Positions 31,758 through 45,100 of a stretch of DNA of 64,000 nucleotides are shown one piece after another. The position numbers and the translations under genes were made by a program. The stretch's first letter is position 1. Each line of letters opens with the position of its first letter. The notes beneath the pieces are model-generated. The model was not told the origin of the DNA. It ran no database searches and saw only the letters and a list, made by a program, of their open reading frames with translations. Source of the DNA: Ampullaceana balthica (taxonomy: Eukaryota > Mollusca > Gastropoda > Lymnaeidae). The stretch is from NCBI GenBank assembly GCA_944989445.1, contig CALYLW010001025.1:1-64000 (forward strand). Reading direction: 5' to 3'.

Positions 31758-32652
31758 CTCTTTCCCTGCCAGGGGTTTTACACGTTCGTGCCAGGCCATT
31801 TTTTTAGTTTTATAATTTTTTAAGGGTGATGTTAACTATCTTAAAATTTTAAATAAATGTCTAATGCAACATTGATGTATCATATATCAAAATGAAGGAA
31901 ATTGAATGGAGTATAAAATTATGTAGAAGCCAATGCAATATTATGAAACAAAAATTAATTTTCTTTATAATTTTTGGTGATTAATATTTTTTTGTTAAAT
32001 TTTCTTTGTTACAAATCTGAACTTACCAGACTAAAAAATGTATGCATAGTTGTAATCCTTTTCTCCTTTAATTATAACAATATAAATTCCATTTATGAAA
32101 TAAATGCTTTTTTAATTTTGAAAATATTCCATGTAGTTTTAAAGTTATGACAATTTTTATATTGATGATGCCCATGGCAGAAAACTTTTTTCCTTTATTT
32201 CATTATATAGAAACCCTACTGTCAGCACTGCTCTTTTTCCATGTAATGCTGTATCATTAGGATGAAAATCTTAAATAAATACCAAAACTAATATTTTATT
32301 ATTGTTTTCCAATGTTTCTGTATCAATAATTCACATTTAAATTTAATAAGATAGCATTAAATACATAATAAATCACTATGTTCGTTGAGTAGGCGTGGCA
32401 ATATCTTTTTTTACAAAATAAATTGAAACTAGTTGCTTATTTTTCCACTACTGAATGTAAACACATGTTATTTCTAAACAGAAAGGAAGTAAAAAAGAGT
32501 TACCTCTCATTTGTAAATTTAAAAATTTTAATGGGACATTCAAAGCAAAGAAATAAACTTAAAAACTCAATTCGCCGATATATCGGCGAGGCGATTGGCA
32601 CAAACGTGACCAGGCCAGATCGCCGATATATCGGCAATTGGCAGGGAAAGAG
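31758..32652. mobile_element. TTAA-flanked MITE (piggyBac-like), 895 bp
   Basis: TTAA at 31754-31757 and 32653-32656 flanks exact 14-bp inverted ends CTCTTTCCCTGCCA and TGGCAGGGAAAGAG. TTAA duplications are typical of piggyBac, though Kolobok elements also use TTAA. Inside the right end are two CGCCGATATATCGGC palindromes. No transposase. It lies about 280 bp past the stop codon of the minus-strand host gene. Confidence 0.88.
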
Positions 32653-32937
32653 TTAACCTATATATATATACAACACGTAGAATTAAAACAAAAAAAGTTT
32701 AGTTCAAGTTAAAGAACAAATGTCTAAATTTTAGGGCATAATAAAAACAAAAATGAAGTTTTTTAATCTTAGAATTGGAATTATTCTTAAACTGTAAGTT
32801 ACAATGATTGAGGTGATTGATTACCTTCAGTTGATTTTAGAGTAAACATTATATGGTGTTATACTTCATATTACTCTATACAAAATGTAAAGTGATGGGG
32901 GTTTACATCAGGTTACATCAAAGGTTATTGACTTAAT

Positions 32938-33145
32938 TTATAGTATAGTGATTTTTCCTTTGAAACCTTTGCCAGAAACTGAAGAGTCTGAAACAAATGA
33001 AATCAACAGGAAAATGTTCCTTGATGTGATGGTTGGTGCCATTTCTCCACAAAACTTTCCCAAAGACTTTGCATCAGGACCATCCAGGAATTCAACTGAA
33101 TCATAACCACAGTCCTGTATCTCTTCTATCTCAAAGTCAGTGAAA
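32938..33145 (-). CDS. Host gene last exon: CUB 2, second half, and stop
   Basis: Acceptor TTGTATTTCAG; no donor is needed because the frame ends in TAA at 32938. It encodes FTDFEIEEIQDCGYDSVEFL, KSLGKFCGEMAP and GFKGKITIL. The protein ends with the CUB; no transmembrane segment or GPI signal follows, so this form would be secreted. It lies about 10 kb from the preceding exon. Confidence 0.88.
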
Positions 33146-36100
33146 CTGAAATACAATAATTCAATAAGAATGTCAAGGAAATGTTATTAATATGAATGAA
33201 ATATAACCTGTAACTCAGAATTTAAAAAAAAACTTCTTACTCCACTAAAAACACATCTTTTTAAACTCTACTTTCCAAATTTTTAATAAAACATTTCTCT
33301 GTCTGATAAACTTAGCTTATGTGTACTAACATTATATATTTTCTTTAATTAGAAATAAATTGTAAGCAAATTATAATTAATACGAGTTACTATTTTTATT
33401 TAAACATGCAGCGAGCCTAGATTCAATTATTATTATCAAAATACCTGTCAAAAATAATTTCTAATTAGAGAGAAATATTTTTTCCTAATCATCAAAAGGA
33501 AATCAAATGTAAAATATTCATTTCTCTAATACTTTTTAGGAAATAAAGCCTAAGGGAATGAGAAATAATTCTTTATACTATTTTTATAACAACAATGTCA
33601 CCCACAACAATAAATAATCAGGAAAACACGGTTCAAAACATACCTCTAAAAATTATATAATATATATACATATATAATAGGACTGCAATTAAGCTTTTAA
33701 ATAAATTGTGTAATCAAAACAATAAATAAATACTACCAGATCCATCAAGCCCTTTAAGCTAATTTGTAACCTATACCTGGCCTCCCCGGCGAAAAATAAA
33801 GAAAATGTACAGGGGTTAGGAAAATGCTAGTATCATGCAAACCAGTGGTCAGACTGAGCTCAAACTTTTATATGTAGCAGAAAATAGGACTACATTCCAT
33901 CCAATGTTCAATTTAAGCTTCAATTTTGTAAAATTTGTATTAAAAAATGGATGCTGTGCAAATTTGCACCAATGTTCCATTTAAGCTGTGCAGCCAGGCA
34001 GGTTTTGACCGACAACACGCAGCAGCAAATTTTGTAATTTTTAAAAAAAATTTTATAAGATAATTGTGTAATTTGTTGAAAATTGCTTCCATCAACGCCA
34101 GTATTGCACCTTGGAGTGGTAGTCTTCCCAGCAGGTTGAGCCATGCTTTACACAGAGGCACTTTTTGCACATAGAGCACCTGACATTGGTCTTGACCTTC
34201 TTGTGTGGGTTGTCCTTGTATGCTACTCCAGGTTGTGCTCTGTTGTATTGAAGGTGTTTTCCATGCAGACAGTGCAGACATGATTGGAAGCTTCTGGAAT
34301 TTCAGGCCAGTGGTTGCCTGGTGTGTGGCGTTTAGGGGCATGGTTTCATTTGTCCTCGACGAATAGTTGTTGAGTGGTAATTGCCAATTAGGTCAATGCA
34401 GAGTTCCTGGATATATCTAGTGTAACATGGGCCTTTTTAACACCTGCTTCTAGTTTAGGCACATAGATAAGAAATGAATTGTAGCAGGCCCACATGAAAA
34501 ATTTGATGAAAAGGTGGCGGGGCCAGTTATTACGGCATAAGCGATGGAGGCGCGTCATTTGATCATTTTTGTCACAACTGCCCATAAGGGGATTGTATTC
34601 CTGGACGAACTGTGGCATCGGAACTTCATCAAGTGTTCTATCTTTGTTTCTTCTGTTTGCTGCTCCAATTTGTGTTGGGTCATGAAAGTTTGAGATTAAT
34701 GTGATTGGCCTCCGATCCTGCCATAACATACAGGCTATGCTGCCCTGACAGCGATAGTACTCTCACCTCTCGCAAGCTTGCCCACCTTATTCAAGGACAC
34801 TGGAAAAAATTTTCTATTTTGTTCAAGAGCACCAACAAGTCCTGTTTGCAGCTAATTCAGCATGTACTTTGCTAATTTCACAGAGTTGTAGAACAGCTCC
34901 ATGGCAATAATATGTGCTTTCTTTTCCTTCGCACATGATGTCAAAAGACGAGCCACAGTGTTTCCCACAGCACCCAGCTCTGTTGCAACTATTGGTGCTG
35001 CCCCAGTGTAGATCTCAGAGTTGACGATGTAGCCTGTCAGACTTTGGCTAAGAAGAAATGGGTTTATTCCCCATTTTGTAGGCTTGTTTTTTATGTATTG
35101 CTTTATAGCAAGTCTTTTTTTGGTGGGTATCATACCCTCATCAAGGGACAAGTATTGTTTCGGCATGTTAGTGATTCCAAATCTTTGTAAGGAGATAGTC
35201 AAGAAAGGGTCTAACCTTATAGATGTTGTCGGTTTTGTCAATTTCAGTGTCTTTTCATCAATAATATGTAAAAAATTCCACAGAGCAAGGAATCTGTCAT
35301 GCGTCATGACAGTTCAAAAGCCAGGGGTAAAACCAAGATGGTCAGTTCCCTAATTTATCCAATTATTCGGGTAGCTGGGCTTGATACAAATATACTCCAT
35401 GTACATTCTTATTCCAATAAAAGCTTTTATTTCTTCAATAGAAGCATTCTTGAAATTCTTAGCATGATAAGAATTAGGTTTTGCCGCACGCACCTATTGA
35501 GCGTGAAGATTTGTCTTGTTTGTCAAATTCTGCAAAAAGTCGTCCTCCACAAACAAGAAAAGAAAATCAACACATGAGACTCTCTTCAGTCAGTTTCAGG
35601 AATAATAACTGGCCCCGTTCCATCTTCATTGAAGTTCAAATCTATTGTTGGAGCCACAAAGGTTGCAGTCCAGGCATCATCTGGAACATTGTCACCACGA
35701 AAAATGTTTGATGGACACGCCCCCTTCCCATAACAGTTGGTCTAGCTCTGGATCTATCATCATCATCACTCGACCTATCACTATCAAGATCACGATCCAG
35801 GTCAACATTACTAGAACTAGAATAATCATATTGATGAAGCAAAACTGCTTCATCTCCCGTCTGAATCGTCTAAAGCTTCCATTAACTGCTGCAGTGTGAA
35901 ACGTGTAGGCCTTGCTCTTTTTCCTGTGGAAGTGCTCATTCATTCTCCGATCTTTTCATGGTTTATTTTAGATAAAAATCAACTGTAATCACTAACTCAC
36001 TGCTTTATTCAAGGAAGAAACCATTTGTAAGACTAATCTTGCAACAAATGTGAGCTTTAATGATGATTGGCTGTTATTTTGAGTACATGTACTTCTCCAA

Positions 36101-39100
36101 GTGCTATCCCGAATACCTAGAATTCAGTAACTCTGTACATGTATATAGGAATTAAATCAATTACCTAATATTCGGTAACTCACCCTGATAGGGTTAAAGC
36201 TTTATTAAATGACTTATACAAAAGTAGACATTTCGAATAATTCCTTTGTAAGTACAAATAACTTACACAAGAATTAAAATTATATTTACATTATATAAGA
36301 CATCCATATCATGCAAAAATAATTTTAAAATGCAAAAAAAAACAATGACATGGGATATAGAAAAAGGAGGAAGTATTTAAAGTTATAGTGAAAACCACAA
36401 GAGGAAAAAGATTCAACAGTTATGTTCAATTGTGAATTTGGTTTAATCCATATGGAGCCAATGTACCAAATCGTTTTATAAATCTATTTTCCATGTAGAT
36501 CCTATCATGGGTATTGCTTTCATATAAAATACCAGTAACTGCAATATCTGAAATCCTGCCGTGATCATCACTGTTGAAGTGAAAGTGAAGAGAAAGGACA
36601 TAGAGCCTGTATATTTATATTGTTCAGATATTCTCTAAACCGATCATCCCATGACAAGCTGTCTAACCCACATAGATTTTATTGCACCTCTTGCAAAGAA
36701 TTACATAATCACCTTGCAGATAATGCAAGTGAAAACATCTTTTATTTTACATTTTTCAAGAGGGAAAGAAATTTTATCAATTTCAATGACATATAAAAAG
36801 TGTTGAAACTGTTATGGTTGCAACCTTTTGATCCAATGTGTGCTTTCATAGTAGGAAGGTGACATATAAAAATAAAATGTCAAGTTTAATGGTTTTAACA
36901 ATCAGTTGTTTAAAATGCATATATATTTTTTAGGGCTGCGGAAATTATCAATTAATTTAATCGATTAAAATTGAAGAAAATATTTCTAAATTTTTTCCTT
37001 CCAATTTAATAAGAATTTTTTTTACTTACATACTTTTCCCTCATATTATTTTTATTTATTTAGACGTGCATACGTAAACAAAAAGGTTTTTCTTCCTTAT
37101 TTCTTGCATAGGAGAACAAATTTTTTGTGTTACGTCACAAAATTTGGGAGCCATGGAATAGCTGCGACTTAACCGATTTGGCAAAATAATGAATCGCGAA
37201 TTAACAGATCTATATATGCGTTATAAAAATAAAATTAATCAAAATTAGTCTATTAAATCTTTCCCGATTAATCTAACAACATTTTTTTCATAAGTAACAG
37301 CCCTAATATTTTTATTTCGGTATGTCAAGTACATTATACCAACATGATTTCCTTTTCTAAGAGTAATTTACTTAATTTACATTAAGTTTTCTTAATATTC
37401 AAATACGATTAAAAAATTATTACAACCAAGTAATGAAAACTCGAATGAGTATTTAAACCCAGGATCGAACGTTTAGTTTCCGACTTTTTTTATTCAAGGG
37501 AAATTATTCTAGATTTCCCATGGGAAAAATTGCATCATTAAAAGTAATTTCAAATCAATAATTCTGAAAGTAAACAAAACAATTGATATCTACAAATTGA
37601 TATTAAAATTACAGGAGTCGAACATTTTTTTTCAAAAATTCCTTCTCCAACATATTCTAAATATTATTAGATATTGTTTGGCGTTTGTTTCAACCAGATA
37701 GATGTTATGGTTGACGAGAAATTGACAAAATACTGTTATTTTTCGTGTTTTTTTTTATTTTCCAGAAAATCCAGTAAACCTTTTCGGTAAATTTTTTGGC
37801 CCGTGCACATCCTTCGGACCTCCTTAAAATATTTGCAAAATACCTGAACCCTCTATCTGGTATGGTTCAGGAGGAGTTGCATGATCAAGCTCAAACAGAC
37901 AGGACAGAAATTTCAAATATATAAAAATGCAATTTTTCCCATAAGGAAATTCTGTTAAAAAATTTGAAAATATTGACTATTAAATTATAACATTATTGAA
38001 AACCAAAATCTATATATATAAAAATGGAAGTATGCATGTATGTATGTTTGTCCTTTATAGCTGCCTAAACCATTCATCCGATCACCATGAAATTTTGGGA
38101 GATTGTTACATAAATTAAATTTTTTTTAAAAATTTAACACTATTGAGGCTCCGGGGGCACATAATGTTGTTTTTTGCTTATATGAGCTACATAAAAATTA
38201 ATTTAAATGTTAGCTACTGTGTAAATGAATGGATCTTGAAAAAACTTAGCAAATAAAAACTTAATAGCCCATACTATAGGACAAAGAACTCCTAATGTTC
38301 ATTCCTTCAGGGCTGGGGGCCCCAAATGTCTTTTTTCGTTAACTTTTACAATTTTATTCCCCATTCAATATAAGTGGATCTTGAGAAATATAGATAAATA
38401 TATCCATTTGGAAATTGATTGAAATAAACAGGAGTTTAGAACTTTTCATTTTGCACCGAATGAGCCTGGGGGCCCTGAAAGCTGTTATTTGCTTATATGA
38501 GCTATATAAAAATTATTCTCAGCGTTAGCTACTAGGAACTTGAATGGATCTCGAATAAACTGTGTATATAAAAACTTGATAGCCCATATAAAAATAAGGT
38601 AGGGCACTGAACTCCTTATGTCCATTGTTTCAGGGCCGGGGGCCCCATTGTCTTTTATGCAATTATTAACAATCTTTATTGGTTTTGGCATAATTGTTTT
38701 TAATAATTCATTTTTTACTGAGATCGTTGCAATGCACGTTGGGTCTGTTAGTAAAATATAAAATTTAATATGCTATAACAATGTATTTAAATCCTTGCTT
38801 ATTAAATCCTTGAATATCTGAATTTCGGCTTTACTAAATTGACTAGCAATGGAATAGAGAAGCCACAATGCGTACTGTGCAAAGTTGTTCTTAGTTGTGA
38901 GTCTATGAAACCTTCCAAACTGAAACATCACTTAGAGACGAACCATTCAGAGCACGCTAAAAAGGATTTAGAGTTCTTTTATTGGGACGAAACTAGTTGC
39001 AAATATCAGAGACTTGATCGAATAGGAAGTTTTCAGCAAACAAAGTTAGCATTAGTGCAAGCGTCATATGAAGTCGCATTGGAAATTGCCAAGCAAGAAA

Positions 39101-42100
39101 ACCTCACACAATTGGAGAAAAGCTCATCAAACCCTGCATGTTGAAGATGGTGAAATTAATTCTTGGGGATTCCAGTGAAGCAAAGATGCAACGAATATCT
39201 CTGTCTAATAATAATATTCAGCGGCGTATATCAGAAATGTCCGCGGACGTTAATGAGCAGATTTTGAATGAAATCAAGGCTTCACCATTTTTTTCTTTTC
39301 AAGTTGATGAATCAACAGACATAAGCTCGAATGCTCAGTTGCTAGTCTTCGTGAAATATATTAATTCAAATGATATCAAAGAAGGGTTCCTATTTTGTAG
39401 TGGACTTGAAACTACTACAAAAAGTGAAGATAATATGAAAAGGATTAAAGTGGGAAAATGTCAGTGGGGTTTGTACAGATGGTGCACCATCAATGTCATG
39501 TTTGTACAGATGGTACACCATCTATGCTTGGGTCAAAATCAGGCTTTCAGAAAAAAGTAAAAAACTAGCTCCCCAAGCAAAGGGAATCCACTGCATGATT
39601 CACAGGTATGTCCTTGCCAGTAAGACTCTTCCAACTCCTCTGCAAGGGGTACTTAATTTTCTGATAAAAATTGTAAATTACATCAAAACTCGAGCTCTTA
39701 ACACTCGTCTGTTTAAAGAACTGTGCAAAGACATGGATTCTGATCATGGGGTTCTTCTTTTCTACACTGCAGTACGCTGGCTGTCGAAAGGAAATATTGT
39801 AAATCGTGTCTTTGAATTGAAAGATGAAATCAGGTTGTTCCTGGAAGTGCAAGGAAAACATGACCTGTTGGCATAATTTAACGACAAAAATTGGTTGAAA
39901 AGAGTAGCATATTTATCTGATAAATTCAAGCAACAAAATAGGCTAAATCTCAAACTTCAGGGAAATGAAACAAACATTATTTCATTTCACGATCATCTCA
40001 GGGCTTTTGTATCCAAGCTGCAAAACTGGCGAAAAAAGTAAATCTTGGAAACACTGCAATGTTTGAAAAACTCTCCAGTGTGGCAGATGAATCTGACTGT
40101 GAGATAAAGGAAAATTTGAAAGAGGAGATTACTGAACATCTCGAATCCTTTGAAAAAGAAATGCAGCATTACTTCCCTGAGCTGAAAAAAGAAGAAACTA
40201 CATTGACAAGAAATCCATTCTCTGCTTCCCTTGATCTAGCCAGCATTCCCAATGAATTACAGGATGAATTCTTGGATTTGCGGAATGATTCCTTGGCACG
40301 TTACTTGTTTAATGAAAATTTTCTCACACAATTTTGGTGTGGTATGTACCATTCATACCCAAATGTGACGATGCTTGCATTTTGCGTTTTAGTTCCATTT
40401 GTGTCTACATATCTCTGTGAGAGTGGATTTTCAACTCTTCTTCATTTAAAAACAAAAGATAGAAATAAATTAAATGTTGAGAATGACATGAGGTTGCCAT
40501 TAACAAAAACTCACCCGAGAATTAGAAAGCTGGTTGATGACATGCAATTTCAACCATCACATTAAAATACTTTTTAAACATAATTTTTAAAATTATAATG
40601 AAACAACTATTTTGTAAAACCTTTATTGAAAATGCCTTTTTCAATTGCATGGTGGTCGCGGGTCACATGGCTTTTATAGAAGGGGGTCGCCGCCCGAAAA
40701 AGGTTGGGAACCACTGTCCTAACTTAAAGGATATACTAGGGGTCTACCGATATATCGGCTGGCCGATATATCGGAACCGATATCTGGATATCGGCAATAT
40801 CGGTATCGGTAGCATGTAAAGGTCCCGATATTGACGTCACCGATATTTCATAATAAGTGACATTTTGACCCCAAAAAAAAACGGAAACAAAAAAACTATC
40901 ATTTAGATTTACAATATCTCGACAAATTAATATATCGACCCCGATACCGGTATTGAAATAGTCAAAAGAGTTCTAGTATTAATATGTGCAGCCACGATAC
41001 TGTGTGCCATGTGCTGTGATATTGTTTAGGTATCGGCCGATTTTCGTATACTTAAAATACTGTGTAAATAGTGCCGATGCCAAGTATACCGTAATTGGTC
41101 TAATAAATGTATAACATGTAAACATTATGTTCACGTAATTGCTCTAATACTAACAGCAAAGATGCACGCAGAATCGCAGATGTCTAAATCATATCGTTTC
41201 GTATGGAATAACAAAATGTACCGTGTGCAGACTTGCTGTCATTGGCAACCATTCAACCTTCAACCTCATTTTCACTTATTACTATTACTTTGTTCTGATT
41301 GTTTCATTCATAAAAGGTGGCCGTGTGCAAAAGCCATTAAACTATTGGTTAGAATTAATAATTATGAGTCAAGGTTGAAGTTTCAAAAGGACTTCCTAAT
41401 TTTGCTTGTACATTTTTATAAAGGATTGTTCGTTTTGTTATGAGTCCTATGTAGGTCATGATCTGGAACTTGTAAACACATCGGAAACTTTGTTTCGGGG
41501 AGCAAAAAAATCGGTAATATCGGCAAAACTGGATATCGGTAGACCCCTTAATTATAAAATATAAATAATTACGAGTGATAAATTTAAGAATGCCCGTCAT
41601 CAAATATGACCGCTGTTATTTTTGTCCTAACAAATACTCATATCGGCACTCATATCGGAAAAAAATATCGGTAATATCGGCAAAAAGTGCACATCGGTAG
41701 ACCCCTAATATTTTAAATAATTACGAGTGATAAATTTAAGAATGATGTCATCAAATATGACCGCTGTTATTTTTGTCCTAACAAATACTCATATCGGCAA
41801 TCATGTCGGAAAAAAATATCGGTAATATCGGCAAAAATGCACATCGGTAGACCCCTAATATTTTAAATAATAACGAGTGATAAATTTAAGAATGATGTCA
41901 TCAAATATGACCGCTGTTATTTTTGTCCTAACAAATACTCATATCGGCAATCATGTCGGAAAAAAATATCGGTAATATCGGCAAAAATGCACATCGGTAG
42001 ACCCCTAATATTTTAAATAATTACGAGTGATAAATTTAAGAATGATGTCATCAAATATGACCGCTGGTTTTTGTCCTAACAAATACCCTATCGGCACTCA

Positions 42101-45100
42101 TATCGGAAAAAATTATCGGTAAAAATGCATATCGGTAGTCCCCTAATATAAAAGATAAATAATTACGAGTGATAAATTTAAGAATGACGTCATCAAATAT
42201 TACCGCTGGTTTTTGTCCGAACAAATACTCATATCGGTACTCGTATCGGCAAAAAAAATATCGGTATCGGTATCGGCAAAAAGGCATATCGGTAGACCCC
42301 TAGGATATACCATAAATAATTCTATTTTGATGAACTACAAACCAGGGGGTCGCAAACTTGTTTGCCTGATACCCCAAAATTACAGCTGTAAACTATTAAT
42401 TTAAATTTAATAGTTAATTTTTGAAAAATGAATGATTAATTAATAGTTAATTTCGATTAAAACCAAAAATTAAAATTTATGGTGTCATAAGTAGCATTTA
42501 TTAAACATACTTGTTGAAAATGGAAATAACACTGGAATGTCTCCTTTATGTGTCATCTTTTAACCAACTAAGCAAAAAGACAAGTGTGTAGACATTATTT
42601 GGTTCAAGTGATGAGCGGTTTTTATTGAAAATATAACTAGCCGAGCTGAACAGTCGTCCACATGGAACTGAGGTAGCTGGTGTGCACAAAACGGACTTAT
42701 CAAGGAATGACAATTTCGGATATCGGCGTTCATTAAGTTTACACCATTGTAGAGGGTTAACAGATTCAGGAACTTTCATCTCCATTTTGTAACGCAGTAT
42801 TCATCCGAAGAGCTGTCATCATTTTTTGTGTCTGAGTCAGACTCCATTAGCTTAACAAGCTTTTGATTTTGTTCGATAAGTAAGCGAAGTGTTGGAACCA
42901 TGGTAGGCAAACAATTTCTGACAATGAATACAATAAACTTTATCAAGATTTTGAACATTCCCGTCAGTCAATAGTGTAAGACCAAATTGTGCGTGTAATA
43001 GTCAGGAAATTTGTCTATATTTATCAGCCGCCATTTTTTAAACTTCAGGTACATTTGTAAGTGATGGGTCGATTGATAGTTAGAAGAAAATTATTAGTTA
43101 AAAGATATAACGATTAAGCGTTAAATTTTGCAGCCTTACCAAAAATATATATATTTTTATGTTGACATGTTGCCCCAAAGACGCAGTTTCTTGCAAATGT
43201 TATTGCCCCAAATGATTCTGCATTTCCCCAAATGGGGTAGTTACCCCTGTTTGCCGACAGCTGCTCTAAGCTATTAAAAATATATTAAAATATACCTAAT
43301 TGTTATTTCCCTTCTTGTTGACATTGGAAACATTCCAAAAGCAATTGACATTGTCAGGGTAGAATTTCGGGAATAGAGGTGTAGTTATCAGCCCTGATGA
43401 AGATATTGTTGTGTTGCAGCCTGGTTGTAAAAAAAACAGAACAAAATAATTAAAATTGAAGAACAAATTAAACAAATTACAAGGATGTCAGTGGGTAACT
43501 AGATAACAAGTACAGTAGAACCCACTTAACTCGAGCCCGGTTAACTCGCCAACCCTATTAAGTAGACGCTTTTTATTGGAACCGCCAAATTCTCTCTTTG
43601 TCTTAGCATTTTCTCATCGGTTAATTCGATTCTTTTAAGTCGCTTAACCCTAATACCTCGAGTACAATAGAGGGCCAAATTTGCAACTTAAGTTGGTTAG
43701 CTCGATCCCCGTCTATTCGCCTAACGACGCACTCTCGCAATTTTAGTTTAAAATAGCATCGAAATCTCGCTTTCCTCGAGACTTCAGGCTTTAGTGTGAT
43801 TTTACCAGATTTCAATTAAAATTACCGGATGTTTTTATCTTGTTTCACTTTGATACGTGTGTGAATTAGTTTGACACGTCTCTATCGAGTATGCATTCAC
43901 CCAAGGAATCGCGTTATTGGTCTTTAATCGTCATTATTTCGAAGTGCATGTTATATTATTATTAAACTTAATTCATTTTCTGATGCATTAATCATTTTAT
44001 TTTTTAAGATAAACGAATATCTTTAGAAAAGAAAATAAAGGTTTGTATCGAGAATCAACGGTGCTTTTTATTTTATATTGGTAAATTTCTGCTGTTAGTT
44101 GGTGCACATATACCTTTTGTTGTTAGCAAACTTGTATTTACAATTTTATAGCATGCCGATCGCTTCATCAAACAAATAACGGCAACGCTTTTGTGTTAAA
44201 AAAAACTCAAAAAACATGTGTACATTCTCATTTATTAACGCTAGTGATGGGACGATACCAAAATCATAGGGTGCTTACTGTAAACAAGGCTCCCCAGATT
44301 TTACAATATATAATATAACAGACTACAGTTTACCCACCCCCACTCTCAATCTCCCACATCATTATTGTTGGTTAGTCCGATTAGCATCAAGTTACTGAAG
44401 GAATTCTGAGTCCATTGTAGGCTGAGGGGACGGACCCAAGGAAGATGGTTTGGAAGAGAATGGTTCGGGGACAATGAGGGGATGTGTAGATTACACGGGG
44501 CGGGTTATTTATTAGTGTAGCTTGTAAGGAAAGTCACGCAAGCGCCTTTCAAGGCACAGTATCGCTCAATCTTGGAATCACTGCTAACTCAGAAACTGTA
44601 ACAAACATCAAGCCCCATTTAAAAAAACAAAGAACTAATGTTAACTGGGAGCGCGCAAACTGGGAGCGCGCAAGAGAGAAAAATATGATGTCACCAGCGG
44701 ACCCGCCGCACGCGGCGTGGCAGGCAGGAGTAGCTGAATTTGTTATGTACTAGGGAAAAAAAAACAGTGCTAACACAACAAAGGGTTATATTTAAACGGT
44801 CCTTAAAAAAACTAACGGTCTTAACAACCTTAGGAAAGAGTGAAGAAATATTAGGGTCCCCATATTCCGATACGATTCCGATTAATCAACGCATCACTAA
44901 TTAACGCACATCATTTACATAGGAAATTTCAAGCACATGTTAATATTTTGCCACCATATTGGTTTTCGGTTAACTTGATCATCGGTTAGCTCGACGACTT
45001 TTGGCATACCCCTTAGGCCATCGACTTAACCGGGTTCTACTGTAGCTTTAGTTTAAAACTTGATTTAAACTAAGGAATTAGATTAGATTAGTTACATTAC

